DNA from: Mycobacterium sp. Root135
Lineage (GTDB): Bacteria > Actinomycetota > Actinomycetes > Mycobacteriales > Mycobacteriaceae
Assembly: GCF_001426545.1 (NCBI RefSeq)
Contig: NZ_LMEZ01000006.1
Span: 478,220-542,219, forward strand
DNA: 64,000 nt
Direction of reading: 5' to 3'
Made by a program: the position numbers and the translations under genes. The notes under the pieces were generated by a model that saw only the letters and a program-made list of their open reading frames with translations, searched no databases and was not told where the DNA came from. Positions 43,532-52,032 of this stretch are shown here, piece by piece. Numbering within the stretch: position 1 is the stretch's first letter; each line of letters begins with the position of its first letter.

Positions 43532-44197
43532 ATGAAGACCACGTCGAAGCTGTCGCCACTCGTTCCACTGTCCGCCGCACTCGGGATCGTCGCCTGCGCG
43601 TTCCCGTTTCCCGCGGTCGCCGATCCCCTGCCCTACGGGCCGGACACCTGCGTCAGCGGGTACGTCTGGCGAGAGGCCCGCGTCGGCGACACGGTCTGCG
43701 TCACCCCCGCCATCCGGCAGCAGGTCGCCCAGCAGAACGCCAACGCCGGCGCCAACAAGGACCCGAGTCAGGCCTCCGGCCCCGAATCCTGCTCCCAGGG
43801 CTACGTCTGGCGCGAGGCGTTCGACGGGGACACCGTCTGCGTCACGCCTGCGGTTCGGTCGGCGACCCTGGCCGACAACGCGGCCGCCGCGTCACGAAGG
43901 GCGTCCGGCCCGCAGGGTCCCGCCACCACACCCGGTCAGTCGTCCGTCAGGTTCGAGGTGACCGGTCCCGGCGAGGTGTTCAGCATCGACACCGATCCGG
44001 GGAGCTCCCTGGTGGCGGACCACACGCGTCTTCCGTTCGCGCGCACGATGAACGTCGGATCCGACGTGCAGTTGCTTCAGGTCGTCGCGGTCGGGCGGGA
44101 CACCCCGGGGCCGGGGTGCCGAATCATCCTCGACGGCAAGGTCGTCGCCGAGGAACCCGTCGGCGGCAACGCCCATTGCATCTTCAGTCGGCCGTAG
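43532..44197 (+). CDS. secreted protein with GYVWREA repeats and an MmpS-like C-terminal domain
   Basis: A 221-residue exported protein. A signal peptide ends near residue 30 (AVADP). Two tandem copies of a Cys-bounded repeat follow, CVSGYVWREARVGDTVCVTP (about residues 39-58) and CSQGYVWREAFDGDTVCVTP (about 89-108), joined by an Asn/Ala-rich linker. From about residue 140 the sequence (VRFEVTGPG, CRIILDGKVVAEE, AHCIF) resembles MmpS accessory proteins. No MmpL partner is nearby. It could bind a cell-envelope ligand; the function is unknown. Confidence 0.82.
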   Translation: MKTTSKLSPLVPLSAALGIVACAFPFPAVADPLPYGPDTCVSGYVWREARVGDTVCVTPAIRQQVAQQNANAGANKDPSQASGPESCSQGYVWREAFDGDTVCVTPAVRSATLADNAAAASRRASGPQGPATTPGQSSVRFEVTGPGEVFSIDTDPGSSLVADHTRLPFARTMNVGSDVQLLQVVAVGRDTPGPGCRIILDGKVVAEEPVGGNAHCIFSRP

Positions 44198-44333
44198 TGG
44201 TGCGCGGCCGGGTGGCGGCGCGCTCGTGCCAGCGCAGGCGGAGCAGCAACACCCGGCGGTGCGCGCGGAACGACAGGCTCAACGGGTCACGCCAAGCAGC
44301 GGTGCGTACCGCTCGTTGGTGGTCGACGTCCAT
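44184..44333 (-). CDS. small arginine-rich hypothetical protein
   Basis: A 49-codon open frame (start MDVDHQRAV, end RPRTTTAD) in a 244-base gap. It is rich in Arg and contains WRDPLSLSFRAHRRVLLLRLRW, an amphipathic stretch. No clear ribosome-binding site is seen; CACAAT just upstream of the ATG could be a leaderless -10. It overlaps the end of the preceding gene by 14 bases on the other strand. It may not be expressed. Confidence 0.35.
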   Translation of the reverse strand: MDVDHQRAVRTAAWRDPLSLSFRAHRRVLLLRLRWHERAATRPRTTTAD

Positions 44334-44441
44334 GTGTCGATTGTGCCGTCCCCGCGGTAATGATGCGTGGTGGCGCGGGTCACCGCAGGACGTCACGCCG
44401 ATGAACGGTCGACCAACTTCTCTGAGCACTAGGCTGACGTC

Positions 44442-45218
44442 GTGAGTGACTTCGAACTGGCCGTCAGCGCCGAGATGGTGTTCACCGAACTTCCAATCGT
44501 CGAGCGGGTACGCCGCATTCACGATCTCGGCTTCGCCGCGGAGATTTGGAGTTGGCACGACAAGGACTTGGACGCACTGGCCGCGACGGGCGCCACGTTC
44601 ACCTCGATGACGGGATACCTGCACGGCGACCTGATCGACCCGCAGACCGCCGACGAGGTCGTCCGAACGGCCGAGTTGAGCGTCAAGGCCGCTGAGACGC
44701 TTGGGGTTACCCGGCTGAACCTCCATACAGCCGAACTCGTCGACGGCCTGCCCGCCCGTCCCCGCCTGCGCGCCACCGGCGCGATGTGGGCCACCGCCGT
44801 GCGCACCTTGGAGAGGCTCGGTGAGATGGGCGCGGCCGCGGGGGTGACGTTCTGCGTGGAGAACCTCAACACCATCGTCGACCATCCGGGGGTGCCGTTG
44901 GCCCGCGCCAAGGACGTTCTCGCGCTCATCGAAGGGGTCGCCCACCCCAACGTCAAGATGATGCTCGACCTGTATCACGCGCAGATCGGCGAGGGGAACC
45001 TGATCGAGCTGGTTCGCCGCTGCGGCAACGCCATTGGCGAGGTGCAGGTGGCCGACGTTCCCGGCAGGTGTCAGCCCGGGACCGGTGAGATCTACTATCC
45101 CGCCATCGCGAAGGCATTGCAGGACATGGGTTATCGCGGCACCGTCGGCCTTGAGGGCTACGCGTCGGGCGACGACGTCGACGCGCTCGAGGCGTTCCGG
45201 GCGGCGTTCACCGTCTAG
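44442..45218 (+). CDS. hydroxypyruvate isomerase-like TIM-barrel protein
   Basis: A 258-residue TIM-barrel isomerase. FCVENLN, MMLDLYHAQIGEGN, GEVQVADVPGR and TGEIYYPAIAKAL are the signatures of hydroxypyruvate isomerase (Hyi), which converts hydroxypyruvate to tartronate semialdehyde; related proteins isomerise other sugars. It stands alone, starts with GTG at 44442 and converges on the SRPBCC gene with a four-base overlap. Confidence 0.85.
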   Translation: MSDFELAVSAEMVFTELPIVERVRRIHDLGFAAEIWSWHDKDLDALAATGATFTSMTGYLHGDLIDPQTADEVVRTAELSVKAAETLGVTRLNLHTAELVDGLPARPRLRATGAMWATAVRTLERLGEMGAAAGVTFCVENLNTIVDHPGVPLARAKDVLALIEGVAHPNVKMMLDLYHAQIGEGNLIELVRRCGNAIGEVQVADVPGRCQPGTGEIYYPAIAKALQDMGYRGTVGLEGYASGDDVDALEAFRAAFTV

Positions 45219-45691
45219 CCGAATCGTTCGGCGAGACGCTGCAGCGTCGCGGTGATGCCGTCGGCGTTCTTCTTGTCGTAGCCGAACGCGGTGATCATCA
45301 AGGGCACCTTGGCGGTGCTGTAGTCGAAGGTCTCGGTGACCTCGGTGACCGTGCCCTCACCCTGGGTCGCCTCGGCCAACTCCCACCGCCACTTGTGCCC
45401 GAGCGGATGCTGCCACTCGACGACCCTGCCGTCGTCGAACTCGGTGACGGTCGAGACGATCTTGTAGGGCACGCCGTACTGCTTCATCCCCACGGTGAAC
45501 TTGTCTCCGACCCCGAGGTGATGCGGTCCCTTGACGTCCACGTCGCGGACCGTGCCCGAGCCGTCGAGTTCGGGATGGCGGTGCGGATCGCCGATGATGG
45601 CGAAGATTTCCGCCGCCGGGGCGTTTACCTGGATTCGGCGCGCCACCCGTTTCGGGCCTGCGTCGACTGTCGTCACTGCTGAAGTGGTCAT
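45215..45691 (-). CDS. SRPBCC-family (polyketide cyclase/START-like) protein
   Basis: A 158-residue START-like protein (RVARRIQVNAPAAEIFAIIGDPHRHPELDGSGTV at the N-terminus, a hydrophobic-pocket fold). Many mycobacterial members bind lipids or hydrophobic ligands without known catalysis. It diverges from a TetR regulator across 61 bases and is its likely target. The ATG at 45691 gives MTTSAVTTVDAGPKRVARR. Confidence 0.87.
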   Translation of the reverse strand: MTTSAVTTVDAGPKRVARRIQVNAPAAEIFAIIGDPHRHPELDGSGTVRDVDVKGPHHLGVGDKFTVGMKQYGVPYKIVSTVTEFDDGRVVEWQHPLGHKWRWELAEATQGEGTVTEVTETFDYSTAKVPLMITAFGYDKKNADGITATLQRLAERFG

Positions 45692-45752
45692 GTCCGACAC
45701 ATACCCCGCTGGTTCAAGGTGCAACACCCGTCTCGCACGTAACCTCGAAGGC

Positions 45753-46406
45753 GTGACCGACGCCGCCCACGGAGTACAGACGAGTTTGCGGGAGCGTAAG
45801 CGGCTGCGCACCCGCTTTCAGCTCGTGGGATCGGCCGTCGAATTGAGTCGACGCCACGGCTTCGCGAATGCGACCGTCGAACAGATCGCCGCCGCCGTCG
45901 ACGTCTCGCCGCGAACCTTCTCCCGGTACTTCCCGACCAAGGAAGCCGCGATCCTCTCGGTCATCCAGGACATGGCCGAGACCGCCCTCGCCCACCTCGA
46001 CGACGTGGAACCCGACGTCGCCCCACTCGACGCGCTGGTGCAGTCGCACCTCTCGATGCTCGACGACGTGCACGCTGGCAGACATGCCGTGACGCCAAGC
46101 CTTTTGGCGGGAGCCTTGCTGGTCATCGGCGAGTCCGCCACACTGCGCCCGCTGGCGATCGGCACGACGCACCAGGGCCTGCTCGAGTCGGTCGCGCGCC
46201 GGATGGGCGTCGGCCCCGACTCCCGCGGACCCTGGCTGGTGATGCGGGTGTGGTTGTCGGCGTTGGCATGTGCGTCACGCGAGGTCGGGATGGACGTCGC
46301 CCTCGGGCGGTGTGACCCGACGCTGACGGCGAAGGCCATGCGACTACGGGTGGTCGAGGTTCGAGCCGAACTTGGCGACCTCGTCCCACCCGTGTCGAGT
46401 GACTAG
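45753..46406 (+). CDS. TetR-family transcriptional regulator
   Basis: A 217-residue TetR regulator with the helix-turn-helix VEQIAAAVDVSPRTFSRYFPTKEAAILSV at about residues 42-70. The GTG at 45753 follows TAACCT by seven bases, which suits a leaderless promoter. It probably regulates the divergent SRPBCC gene and itself. Its 3' end lies 14 bases from the convergent dehydrogenase gene. Confidence 0.9.
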   Translation: MTDAAHGVQTSLRERKRLRTRFQLVGSAVELSRRHGFANATVEQIAAAVDVSPRTFSRYFPTKEAAILSVIQDMAETALAHLDDVEPDVAPLDALVQSHLSMLDDVHAGRHAVTPSLLAGALLVIGESATLRPLAIGTTHQGLLESVARRMGVGPDSRGPWLVMRVWLSALACASREVGMDVALGRCDPTLTAKAMRLRVVEVRAELGDLVPPVSSD

Positions 46407-46420
46407 TCGTCGCAACATTC

Positions 46421-47443
46421 TCAGAGCAGGACGGTGGTGCCCTCGGCGTCGCTGAGCCGGGCCGCGTCGAGTACGGCCAGGGTCGCGATCGCCTCGGCGG
46501 CCGGAACCGGTTGTGGTCCTAGACCTTCCACCGCGGCGGCGAAGCGGGTGTAGTAATCCGAGTAGGCGCCCTGCTCCGAGGGCACCTGGGACGTGCCGTC
46601 TGCGGTGGACAGGGTTCCCCACCGTTCGGGCGCCTCATATCCCCAGCCACTCGGATCGTCGACGGGCCGCATCCCCGCAAAGATTGCCTGCGCCTGCACG
46701 TCTGACTGTGCCGACACGTAACTTCCCGCCGACCCCAGCACGCGCAGCTCCCTCGATTCGACGTAGTTGAGCTTGCTCGCCGACACGTGCGAGTGCACTC
46801 CGCTCGCGTGGACGATGGTCAGCACGAAGCCGCCGTCGGTCCGGCCGTCCGGCAGGTCGACCCAGTCGAGATTCGCCGTGACCCGCCGCGCCTCGCCGAA
46901 GAGCCACAGTGCTTGGTCGACGAGGTGGCTGCCGAGGTCGCGCAACAGTCCGCCGTCGGGTCCGGCCTCCACGGTCTGCGGCTGATTCAGGTCGAAGCGG
47001 GAGTCGAACCGCCAGATGTCTCCCAGCTCGCCCCCGTCGAGCACCCGTCGAAGCGTCGTCACGTCGGTGTCCCACCGGCGGTTGTGGAAGACGCTGAGAA
47101 GGAGCCCGGCGCTACGTGCCGCGTCGACTAGTTCTTGGCCGGCGGCGGCCGTCGGTGCGAAGGGTTTGTCTGCGACCACGGCAACGCGGCGATCGAGTGC
47201 TTCCAACACCAGTTCGCGCCGGGTCTGCGGTGGCGTCGTGATCGTCACCGCGTCGACGCCGGAGTCGAGCAGTTCGGTTTGCGAACCGAAGACCGGCACG
47301 CCCGGCAGGTCCGCGGCGACCTGCGCGGCACGCTCAGGTGACCGCGTCACGACACCGACGAGTTCGCAGCCGTCGGCCGCCTGAATGAACGGCGCGTGGA
47401 AATACCGCCCGCCGACACCGTATCCGACCAGACCAATCCGCAT
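46421..47443 (-). CDS. Gfo/Idh/MocA oxidoreductase (YdgJ/GanD-like)
   Basis: A 340-residue dehydrogenase: GLVGYGVGGRYFHAPFI at the N-terminus, the catalytic Lys in DKPFA near residue 95, and LLRDLGSHLVDQALWLFG with the DxGSHxxD motif. The GYGxxGxxFHAPF start is typical of the YdgJ-like branch (scyllo-inositol or sugar dehydrogenases). It is 25 bases downstream of a LacI gene in the same direction, so its expression is linked to that regulator. Confidence 0.88.
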   Translation of the reverse strand: MRIGLVGYGVGGRYFHAPFIQAADGCELVGVVTRSPERAAQVAADLPGVPVFGSQTELLDSGVDAVTITTPPQTRRELVLEALDRRVAVVADKPFAPTAAAGQELVDAARSAGLLLSVFHNRRWDTDVTTLRRVLDGGELGDIWRFDSRFDLNQPQTVEAGPDGGLLRDLGSHLVDQALWLFGEARRVTANLDWVDLPDGRTDGGFVLTIVHASGVHSHVSASKLNYVESRELRVLGSAGSYVSAQSDVQAQAIFAGMRPVDDPSGWGYEAPERWGTLSTADGTSQVPSEQGAYSDYYTRFAAAVEGLGPQPVPAAEAIATLAVLDAARLSDAEGTTVLL

Positions 47444-47468
47444 GGGGTGCTCCTCTGGGTTGTGGGGG

Positions 47469-48473
47469 TTACGCCGGTGTCGCGGTCGTACCGCGAATGA
47501 TCAACTGCGGTACCAGAACCGACGACACGGGCTCGGTTCGTCCGGCGTCGAGTCGCTCCACGATCGCTTCGACCGCTCGATTCGCCTGTTCCCGTGGCGC
47601 CTGGCTGACCGTCGTCATGTCGATGTGGCCCAGCCGAGCCAGGACACTGTCGTCGTACCCCGTGACCGACACCGCGCCCGGCACGTCGACTCCGGCGCGG
47701 CGCAGGGCATCCAAGACGCCAACGGCGCTGCGGTCGTTGCCGCAGACGACCGCGCTCGGCAACCGGTCCGCGGTCAACAACGTCTTGGCCGCGTCGACCC
47801 CGGCGTTCTCGGTGAAGTCCGCCTCGACGAGGCCGATGTCGTCGTCCAACCCGTTGCGACGCATGGCTCGCACGTAACCCTTGCGGCGGTCCGCGGCGAT
47901 CGACCCCGAACCTCCCGTGACGTGGGTGATGCGCCGGTGCCCCAATTCGACGAGGTGGTCGACGACCGAACCGATCCCGCGCGCGTCTGCGGCCCGGACG
48001 ACGTCCAGGGACGCGGAGCTCATCCGTCGGCCGACGACGACCGTCGGCAGTCGTCGGCCCATCGCCGAGAGGGAAGTCACCTCCGACTCGGGCCCCAGGA
48101 GAATGACACCCTCGCAACGGAAGTCGACGAGGGTGTCGATCACCTTCGCCTCGCCATGGGTGGGAGTCACCGCGCCAAGCACCACCTCGTAGCCGGCGCG
48201 ATCCGCCGCCTCGACGATGTCTTCGACCATCTCCGCGTGGAACCCGTTGCGGATGTCGGCCATGACGCCGATCAGGTGCGAACGTCGCGCAGTCATCAGC
48301 GCAGCGGTGCGGTTGACGCGGTAGCCGAGCTCCTCGGCCGCAGCGAAGACCTTCGCCCTCGTCTGGTCACTGGGACCGGGTGCCTTTCGGAAGACGAGCG
48401 ACACCAATGCCTTTGAGACCCCAACCTTGTCGGCGACGTCCTGCATCGTCACCCGGCCCGGCTCTTTCTCCAC
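47469..48473 (-). CDS. LacI-family transcriptional regulator (second of three)
   Basis: A 334-residue LacI repressor with an HTH (TMQDVADKVGVSKALVSLVFRKAPGPSDQTR) and a sugar-binding domain. I chose GTG at 48473 because GAGGGG lies six bases upstream; an ATG at 48479 abuts that site. SKALVS in the recognition helix resembles the third LacI protein (SRALVS). It diverges from a dehydrogenase gene with a strong promoter and the operator TTAGACCGGTCTAA between them. Confidence 0.9.
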   Translation of the reverse strand: MEKEPGRVTMQDVADKVGVSKALVSLVFRKAPGPSDQTRAKVFAAAEELGYRVNRTAALMTARRSHLIGVMADIRNGFHAEMVEDIVEAADRAGYEVVLGAVTPTHGEAKVIDTLVDFRCEGVILLGPESEVTSLSAMGRRLPTVVVGRRMSSASLDVVRAADARGIGSVVDHLVELGHRRITHVTGGSGSIAADRRKGYVRAMRRNGLDDDIGLVEADFTENAGVDAAKTLLTADRLPSAVVCGNDRSAVGVLDALRRAGVDVPGAVSVTGYDDSVLARLGHIDMTTVSQAPREQANRAVEAIVERLDAGRTEPVSSVLVPQLIIRGTTATPA

Positions 48474-48498
48474 GATCATCCCCTCACTTCGCAGGGGC

Positions 48499-48527
48499 TT
48501 GACACCCTGCGTGACGCAGACCATAGT
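48499..48527 (+). promoter_or_regulatory. promoter of the dehydrogenase-isomerase operon
   Basis: TTGACA (48499-48504) and CATAGT (48522-48527) with a 17-base spacer. The start point would fall at about 48534, against the operator. Confidence 0.65.
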
Positions 48528-48534
48528 AGCGTAC

Positions 48535-48548
48535 TTAGACCGGTCTAA
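48535..48548. promoter_or_regulatory. LacI-type operator TTAGACCGGTCTAA
   Basis: A perfect 14-base palindrome with the central CG typical of LacI-family sites, directly at the predicted transcription start. A second, imperfect AGACCGG copy follows at 48551-48557. Confidence 0.75.
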
Positions 48549-48585
48549 TAGACCGGACCAACGAAACTCAGAGGGAGTGCGCTCG

Positions 48586-49761
48586 ATGACTGACTCAATC
48601 GGCGTTGCCGTGATCGGCGGCGGCATGGCAGGACGGGCGCACGCCGCCGGATACCGCGCCGCCACAACACTGTTCGGAACGGATCGGCCCGACGTTCGAC
48701 TGGTCGCCATCGCCGACATGAACCAAGCCGTCGCCGACGACACCGCCAAGCGATACGGCTACGAACGCGCAGAGTACGACTGGAAGGCCATCGCCGACGC
48801 ACCGGACGTCGACGCCGTGAGCGTCGTCGTGGCCAACCACCTGCACCGCGAAATCGTCGAAGGACTGCTCGCCGCTGGCAAGCACGTGCTGTGCGAGAAG
48901 CCGCTGGCCGGCTCGCTCGCCGACGCCGAGGCGATGGTCGCCGCGGCGGACAAGTCGGACACGGTGACGGCAGTCGGTTACACCTACCGCCGCTCCCCCG
49001 CCGTCGAGATGATCCGCCGCGAGTTGGCGGCCGGCACGCTGGGCGACCTGGTCCACTTCAACGGTCACTACTGGTGCGACTACGCATTGGATCCCACCTC
49101 GCCGATCACCTGGCGATACAAGGGCGGACCCGGCACCGGAGCACTCGCCGACGTCGGCAGCCACCTGCTCGACCTGTCCGAATTCGTCTGCGGACCCATC
49201 GTCGAGGTCAGTGGTGCCGCATTCGCCACCATCGTCACCGAACGGCCCGTTCCGCTCGGCGTCACCTACGGCCACACCAAGGGCGCCGTCAGCGACGAGC
49301 TCGCACCCGTCGAGAACGAGGACGTCGCCACCTTCACCGCACGTTTCGAGAACGGCGCCGTCGGCACCTTCTCGGCGTCTCGCGTGGCGCACAACCTGCC
49401 CGACGGTCTCGGATTCGAACTGTTCGCCTCCAAGGGTTCGGCGGCGTGGGATCTGCATCGTGCCGGTGAGTTCCAGATCTCGGCCGACGACGTCCGCAGT
49501 GAGCTCGGCGGGTCACGCCGGGTGCTGATCGGGCCGGACCACCCCTACATCCGCGGTGGTCTCCCGATGGACGCCGGCGGTGTCGGTCACGGCGTTGCCG
49601 ATCTGTTCAACTACCAGACCCGCGCGTTCCTCGACCAGATCGCAGGCATCGGAGACCTAGGGCCGCTGCCCGGCTTCGAGGTGGGTCTGCACGGCTTGCA
49701 GGTCGTCGCCGCCATCACCGAATCAGCGAACGGCGGCGGGCTCGCCGTCAAGGTCAACTGA
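48586..49761 (+). CDS. Gfo/Idh/MocA oxidoreductase
   Basis: A 391-residue dehydrogenase with the Rossmann VIGGGMAGRAHAAGY, the catalytic Lys in CEKPLAG near residue 103, and GALADVGSHLLDLSEFVCG (DxGSHxxD). The length and sequence fit sugar- or inositol-oxidising members. GAGGGAG precedes the ATG by eight bases. It is followed after 34 bases by a TIM-barrel isomerase and is controlled by the LacI operator upstream. Confidence 0.9.
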   Translation: MTDSIGVAVIGGGMAGRAHAAGYRAATTLFGTDRPDVRLVAIADMNQAVADDTAKRYGYERAEYDWKAIADAPDVDAVSVVVANHLHREIVEGLLAAGKHVLCEKPLAGSLADAEAMVAAADKSDTVTAVGYTYRRSPAVEMIRRELAAGTLGDLVHFNGHYWCDYALDPTSPITWRYKGGPGTGALADVGSHLLDLSEFVCGPIVEVSGAAFATIVTERPVPLGVTYGHTKGAVSDELAPVENEDVATFTARFENGAVGTFSASRVAHNLPDGLGFELFASKGSAAWDLHRAGEFQISADDVRSELGGSRRVLIGPDHPYIRGGLPMDAGGVGHGVADLFNYQTRAFLDQIAGIGDLGPLPGFEVGLHGLQVVAAITESANGGGLAVKVN

Positions 49762-49795
49762 CCTCCCCGACCAAACCCGAAGGGACACAGACTCA

Positions 49796-50797
49796 ATGAA
49801 GCTCGGCCTCTACAACGCCATCCTCCACGACCGACCACTGCCCGAAGCCATCGCGGCGATCGCCGACGTCGGCCTGACCGGCATCGAGATCAACACCGGA
49901 GGATTCCTGCCTCCGGTACACGTTCCGACCTTCCACGACATCCTGGTCAGCGACACCGCGCGCGACGACTACCTCGGCATCTTCGAGGGCACGGGGGTCT
50001 CCATCGCCGGGTTGAACTGCAACGGCAACCCGCTGCATCCCAACCCCGACATCGGCTCGAAGCACGCCGAGGACATCCGCCGTTCGATCCGCCTCGCCGA
50101 GCGGCTCGGCCAGCATCGCGTCGTCACCATGTCGGGCCTGCCCGGCGGTGAATCCTCGGCAACGCGCACCAACTGGATCGTAAACGCCTGGAACTCCGCC
50201 GCACTCGACGTCCTCGACTACCAGTGGGCGATCACCGCCGACTTCTGGCGCGAGACCGACAAGCTCGCCCGGGACAGCGACGTCAAGGTCGCCCTCGAAC
50301 TGCACCCGCAGAACATCGTGTTCAACAGCGCGACGATGCATCAGCTCGTCGAACTCGCAGGCACCACCAACATCGGAGTGGAACTCGACGCGTCGCACCT
50401 GTTCTGGCAGCAGATGGACCCCGTGGCGGTCGTCCGTCACCTCGGCGAGCTGGTGGTCCACGCGGCCGCCAAGGACGTCCGGGTCAACCGTGAATACGCG
50501 GCACTGAACGGCGTGCTGGACAACAGCTTCCGTCGACTGTCACCCGAGGAGCCCCGTACCAATCTCGGCGGCGACGAGTGGGCCAACGAGTGGCCCAAGG
50601 AGTCCGCATGGGACTTCGTCGCGCTCGGCAAGGGTCACGACACCGCGTACTGGACCGAGTTCCTGCGCGCCCTGCACGAGGTCGACCCGGACATGCTGGT
50701 CAACATCGAGCACGAGGACACCGAGTTGGGTCGCATCGAAGGAATCGCCGTGGCGGCGGAGGTACTCAAGGCGGCCGACGCGGCCCTGCAGCAGTGA
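49796..50797 (+). CDS. xylose isomerase-like TIM-barrel sugar isomerase/epimerase
   Basis: A 333-residue TIM barrel beginning MKLGLYNAILHDRPLPEAI. Metal-ligand candidates are Glu in VALELHPQN, Asp in GVELDASHLFW with its following His, His in VVHAAAKDV, and Glu in VNIEHED. It presumably isomerises, epimerises or dehydrates the product of the preceding dehydrogenase. It ends before a perfect GCCGGG/CCCGGC hairpin. Confidence 0.88.
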   Translation: MKLGLYNAILHDRPLPEAIAAIADVGLTGIEINTGGFLPPVHVPTFHDILVSDTARDDYLGIFEGTGVSIAGLNCNGNPLHPNPDIGSKHAEDIRRSIRLAERLGQHRVVTMSGLPGGESSATRTNWIVNAWNSAALDVLDYQWAITADFWRETDKLARDSDVKVALELHPQNIVFNSATMHQLVELAGTTNIGVELDASHLFWQQMDPVAVVRHLGELVVHAAAKDVRVNREYAALNGVLDNSFRRLSPEEPRTNLGGDEWANEWPKESAWDFVALGKGHDTAYWTEFLRALHEVDPDMLVNIEHEDTELGRIEGIAVAAEVLKAADAALQQ

Positions 50798-50801
50798 ACG
50801 T

Positions 50802-50817
50802 GCCGGGCCAGCCCGGC
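50802..50817. terminator. hairpin between convergent genes
   Basis: GCCGGGCCAGCCCGGC forms a perfect 6-bp stem between the stops of the TIM-barrel gene (+) and a LacI gene (-). There is no T-run, so a bidirectional terminator role is inferred from position. Confidence 0.5.
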
Positions 50818-50840
50818 GCTAGCGCGCGACAGGCCTGATG

Positions 50841-51875
50841 TCACGCGTCAGGGTCACACCGCGCGGTGGAGCTCCTCACGACCAGATCGGGTTTGTGCCG
50901 GGCGTCCAGCGGGGGCCCATGCTCGAGCCGCATCCGAGCCAGGGCCGCCGCACCGGCGTCCTGCCCGAGCCGACGCGCATGCTGGTCGACCGACGTCAGA
51001 TCGATCCCGTGCAGCCGGGCGACCCGCGAATTGTCGTAGCCGACCAGCGACAGGTCCCTCGGGATGGACAGGCCAAGGGAGTGTGCCGCCTCGCGGACAC
51101 CCAGCGCCATCTCGTCGTTGTGCGCGAAGACAGCCGTCGGGCGGTCGGCCACACTCAAGATGCCACGGGCGGTGCGCTCGGCGGCGTCCTGCGAGTAGCC
51201 AGGTGCAACAACGGTTTGCGGGATCATGCCGGCGTTCACCATGGCCGCTTCATAGGCACGGCGACGCAGTTGATGACCCTCGTACTCGACACCGGTGACA
51301 TGCGCGATACGCCGGTGCCCGAGATCGAGCAGATAGTTCGTCGCCGCCGTCGCGCCAACCTCGTCGTCGGCGTAGACGCTGTCGACTCCCGCCACCCTTC
51401 GCGCAACGCTGACCACGGGGACGGACTGGGCGATCGCGCGCACCTCGACGTCGGGCAGCATCAGCGTCGCGGCGATGATCACTCCGACACGCGCTTCGAT
51501 GAGGGAACTCATGGCCTGCTGGTCGGTGGGTTCGTCGGCGTCCGAGACCGTCAGCACCACGCGATTTCCCTTGCGTTCCAAGGAATCTCGTACCCCTCGG
51601 TACACGTCGGCGTACACCTCGTTGCGGAAGTCCAGCAGGTAGAGGCCAATCGTGGAGCGAGTCTTCGTGGCGAGGTCGGCGGCGATGACGTTGTGCCGAT
51701 ACCCCATCCGTCGGGCCGTTTCAAGGATCGTGCGTCGCGACTCCCGGCTGACCCCAGGCGCACCCCGGAAGGCCAGCGACACGAGGGCTCGGGATACGCC
51801 TACTTCTTCGGCGACGTCGCCCTGAGTCACCGGGCGGTGTTTGCTCCCCGGTCTGGATTCCCGCACGACCGTCAT
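50841..51875 (-). CDS. LacI-family transcriptional regulator (third of three)
   Basis: A 344-residue LacI repressor with an HTH (TQGDVAEEVGVSRALVSLAFRGAPGVSRESR) at about residues 17-47 and a sugar-binding domain. It diverges from the sugar symporter, and the palindrome in their shared promoter is its likely target. The recognition helix is close to that of the second LacI protein, so cross-talk is possible. Confidence 0.9.
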   Translation of the reverse strand: MTVVRESRPGSKHRPVTQGDVAEEVGVSRALVSLAFRGAPGVSRESRRTILETARRMGYRHNVIAADLATKTRSTIGLYLLDFRNEVYADVYRGVRDSLERKGNRVVLTVSDADEPTDQQAMSSLIEARVGVIIAATLMLPDVEVRAIAQSVPVVSVARRVAGVDSVYADDEVGATAATNYLLDLGHRRIAHVTGVEYEGHQLRRRAYEAAMVNAGMIPQTVVAPGYSQDAAERTARGILSVADRPTAVFAHNDEMALGVREAAHSLGLSIPRDLSLVGYDNSRVARLHGIDLTSVDQHARRLGQDAGAAALARMRLEHGPPLDARHKPDLVVRSSTARCDPDA

Positions 51876-51927
51876 GGTCCCACAGCCAACGCCGCCCGGG
51901 CGTTAAACACTTCCTTGTGCATATGAC

Positions 51928-51955
51928 TTTACAAATGACTATCGCGCGCTAGTCT
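51928..51955 (+). promoter_or_regulatory. promoter of the symporter gene
   Basis: TTTACA (51928-51933) and TAGTCT (51950-51955) separated by 16 bases, largely overlapped by the palindromic operator. Confidence 0.55.
51937..51954. promoter_or_regulatory. operator GACTATCGCGCGCTAGTC
   Basis: An 18-base palindrome with 16 of 18 positions matching and a central CG, placed between and over the -35 and -10 boxes of the symporter promoter. It is the probable site for the divergent LacI protein. Confidence 0.68.
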
Positions 51956-52032
51956 TGAACGATGTGACGGCCATCACCGTCGCCACCGAGCGCCAACGAG
52001 CCCCTGCGGGCCGAGCAACAAGGAGCCCCCAA

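Noticed and set aside
51955..52032. Upstream TTG start for the sugar symporter
   Set aside because: It lies in the promoter -10 region; the ATG at 52033 has AAGGAG at ideal spacing and begins just before the first conserved segment.
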